From positions 62,001 to 126,000 of the forward strand of contig JAUIRK010000695.1 in assembly GCA_030549495.1 (NCBI GenBank): 64,000 nt of DNA, read 5' to 3'. The position numbers and the translations under genes are program-made. Below are positions 62,390 to 64,000 of the stretch, piece by piece. This stretch comes from Nectonema munidae. Taxonomy: Eukaryota; Nematomorpha; Nectonematoida; Nectonematidae. The notes under the pieces are model-generated. The model had not been told where the DNA came from and made no database searches. It worked only from the letters and a program-made list of their open reading frames with translations. Position 1 is the stretch's first letter; each line of letters starts with the position of its first letter.

Positions 62390-62790
62390 ACTTTGCTCTT
62401 CCCCTAGTTTGGAACTCCTCCTCCTTCTCATATCGTTTTCAACTACCTCTTCCAAGTAAATTTGGTTCTTCTTTTATACGTATCTTTAGCTTGCTCCCAT
62501 AAACTTTTCTAACAAACTCATCTTTGGACATTCTATTTACATGATAAACCCATCTCAATCTTTGATTTTGAATAATCTTATTTATCTCATTGGCTTGACA
62601 AAGATTCTCAACAATCTCATCTCAGGGCTTTTTATTCTAGATTCCTCAGCTTGCCTCAAGGACCAACCTTGACCACTATGGACTAAACTAGACCTAAAAT
62701 AACTTTTGTATAATTTACCTCTTAAACTTATAGAATAAGTATAACTAGTGAACAATAAATAACATATATAATGCAAATAAAAAAGCATAT
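62390..62790 (-). mobile_element. LINE reverse-transcriptase C-terminal relic
   Basis: Minus strand: LYKSYFRSSLVHSGQGWSLR then QAEESRIKSPEMRLLR, followed in other frames by NEINKIIQNQRLRWVYHVNR and MSKDEFVRK. This is the post-RT segment common to LINE ORF2 proteins (TYGAETW.L ... EMR.LR ... RLRWFGHV.RM). Several frameshifts. Family not resolved beyond non-LTR. Confidence 0.6.
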
Positions 62791-63001
62791 ATAATATATT
62801 CCATAATAAGAACTGCTTGGAGTACGGTCAATAAGAAAGAGTTTAAAAAAAGAGCTCCTATTTTAGTTAAGCCTTGAGGTTGATGTCCTTTTACAAGGTT
62901 AATAAAATAAAATTTAAGTGTGAAAGGCATCTTTTTCACTAACTTAATATTTATCTTGATTTGACATTACTTTGCTAAATTCACAAGCAACTATATAAAT
63001 A

Positions 63002-63117
63002 CTAGCCGGTCCCGTGGTCGTTTCTCGCTTCGCTCGAAACATAGGATTCTGGGTAGTGTGTATATTGAGTTGCTAATTCAAATTCTCTTCGCTCGAAACG
63101 ACCACGGGACCGGCTAG
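63002..63117. repeat. 116-bp terminal-inverted-repeat unit U1
   Basis: Begins CTAGCCGGTCCCGTGGTCGT and ends with its exact inverse; the perfect arms are about 23 bp and reach TTTC. An inverted, slightly longer copy (U2) lies at 63701-63840. Both ends read CTAG on the outside, as Helitron 3' ends do, and the GTTTCGAGCG...GCGAGAAAC element can fold just inside. It could be a MITE or two back-to-back Helitron 3' ends. Confidence 0.7.
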
Positions 63118-63131
63118 TTTTTTTGTTTAGG

Positions 63132-63692
63132 CTGCTCTCGAAACATAGGATTATGGGTAGTGTGTATTTTGAGTTGCTAATAGTGTTATATGGTATGGTG
63201 GTCAGTTTTTAGAATAATTGTATCTTTTCTGTGTATATGATATGTTTATATATGATGTGTATTGAACTCATCACATCTATCTTCTATCTATATTATAATA
63301 AGCTAGCGTCTGTGTGTCTGTGTGTGTGTGTGTCGCTGGAAGCATTTTGATTGGTTGAAATTATTTATATATGTGTTTTGTGTGTATTTTTATATGGTGT
63401 GATGAGTTTGTATGTGGTTTTATCGCTTGAAGCATTTTGATTGGTTGAAATTATTATATGTTCTATGTGTATTTTTATATGTGTGATGAGTTCATATATC
63501 TGTAGTCTGAGTGTCGCTTGAAGCATTCTGATTGGTTGAAATATCTTTTGTATGTATTTTTATATGGTGTAATAGAAAAATACACAGAAAAGGTACAAAT
63601 ATTCTAAAAACTGACCACCATACCATATAACACTATTAGCAACTCAAAATACACATTACCCAGAATCCTATCTTTCGAGCGTAGCCTAAACA
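63132..63692. repeat. Inverted repeat, arms about 105 bp
   Basis: The left arm 63132-63235 (CATAGGATTATGGGTAGTGT ... GGTATGGTGGTCAGTTTTTA) is repeated inverted at about 63583-63692. Together with U1 and U2 this makes an interrupted palindrome of about 840 bp. Confidence 0.75.
63333..63590 (+). repeat. About 90-bp tandem repeat, three units
   Basis: Units start at 63333, 63423 and 63512, each with TCGCTTGAAGCATTTTGATT then GGTTGAAAT and a GTGTATTTTTATATGGTG tail. The first unit is preceded by a (GT)n run at 63311-63332. An inverted pair of the same units occupies 63841-64000. Confidence 0.8.
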
Positions 63693-63700
63693 ATAAAAAA

Positions 63701-63840
63701 CTAGCCGGTCCCGTGGTCGTTTTGAGCGAAGCGAATTTGAATTAGCAACTCAATATACACACTACCCAGAATCCTATGTTTCGAGCGCAGCGAGAAACAC
63801 TGTTTCGAGCGAAGCGAGAAACGACCACGGGACCGGTTAG
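63701..63840. repeat. Terminal-inverted-repeat unit U2 (inverted copy of U1)
   Basis: Starts CTAGCCGGTCCCGTGGTCGT and ends CGACCACGGGACCGGTTAG. The interior is the inverse of U1 plus an extra GTTTCGAGCGAAGCGAGAAA segment. Confidence 0.7.
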
Positions 63841-64000
63841 TATATAAAAATACACATAAAACATATAATAATTTTAACCAATCAGAATGCTTCAAGCGAC
63901 AAACACGCATACAAACTCATCACACCATATAAAAATACACACAAAACATATATAAATAATTTCAACCAATCAGAATGCTTCCAGCGACACACACACACAC
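63841..64000 (-). repeat. Inverted copy of the 63.3-63.5 kb tandem repeat
   Basis: Matches the inverse of about 63322-63480 almost throughout (GCTTCAAGCGAC ... GCTTCCAGCGACACACACAC). It reaches the window edge, so the palindromic cluster continues outside. Confidence 0.8.

Larger units (their letters stand above)
63287..63840 (+). mobile_element. Helitron-like candidate
   Basis: The left border TCTATATTATAATAAGCTAG, then CGTCTGTGTGTCTGTG, preceded by A, resembles Helitron 5' ends (TC...). The right border is CGAGAAAC hairpin sequence, then ACCGGTTAG followed by T, matching a CTRR-T-like 3' end (TTAG here). No Rep/helicase coding is present, so at best it is a non-autonomous copy. The surrounding palindromic structure makes borders ambiguous. 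Confidence 0.35.

Noticed and set aside
1-64000. CRISPR array, operon or prokaryotic defence system
   Set aside because: No regularly spaced repeats of the right size and no bacterial-type gene clusters; all genes are eukaryotic.

Overview
The window is about 30% GC, with introns using GT/AG borders, AATAAA-type poly(A) signals and a dense load of DNA transposons. This is animal nuclear DNA. The divergent but clearly animal-type proteins and the hAT, pogo/Tigger, piggyBac and MULE load point to an AT-rich invertebrate, most likely an arthropod. A parasitic copepod such as a sea louse would fit well, but that is inference from composition and repeat style and is not proven here. No CRISPR, operon or prokaryotic feature is present.

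Host genes, left to right. (1) A complete four-exon RAB5IF/C20orf24 (OPTI/RCAF1) orthologue on the minus strand, 10954 to 3555, pieced together from very short exons. (2) An unassigned Cys-rich candidate exon at 16.8-16.9 kb, minus. (3) A single-exon mitochondrial-type rhodanese, 17979 to 17481, minus; a possible plus-strand first exon starts inside the same CATG. (4) A single-exon Peter Pan/SSF1 (PPAN) ribosome-biogenesis gene, 21655 to 20456, minus. (5) A two-exon SLC25A51-type mitochondrial NAD+ carrier, 30153 to 35041, plus. (6) A partial ARPC2 (Arp2/3 p34 subunit), minus, from 57378 down to 38616, in at least seven exons; its first coding exon was not found.

Most of the rest is transposon debris, much of it inside introns. 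RAB5IF introns hold a 3.0-kb hAT with an exact 8-bp target duplication, a 430-bp hAT MITE, a pogo-type end, a LINE 3' end and a tRNA-derived SINE. A nearly intact pogo/Tigger element lies at 13.0-15.6 kb and a decayed one at 43.6-45.8 kb. A hAT carrying a piggyBac relic, itself apparently inserted into an older hAT, lies at 21.96-24.42 kb; a second hAT with a nested piggyBac MITE lies at 27.0-28.3 kb. The SLC25A51 intron holds a hAT relic and a FLYWCH-type MULE. A broken reverse-transcriptase fossil lies at 36.4-37.5 kb. LINE 3' ends occur at 7.2, 38.96-39.3, 40.8-41.3 and 62.4-62.8 kb. The right edge (63.0-64.0 kb) is a complex inverted-repeat cluster with Helitron-like features that runs off the window.

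The host genes share no obvious pathway: membrane-protein assembly, sulfur transfer, ribosome assembly, mitochondrial NAD+ import and actin nucleation. I found no convincing new multi-gene system. The most notable observations are the hidden micro-exon genes, a LINE 3' hairpin with compensatory base changes, the overlapping divergent start codons at 17977-17980, and the palindromic cluster at the right edge.
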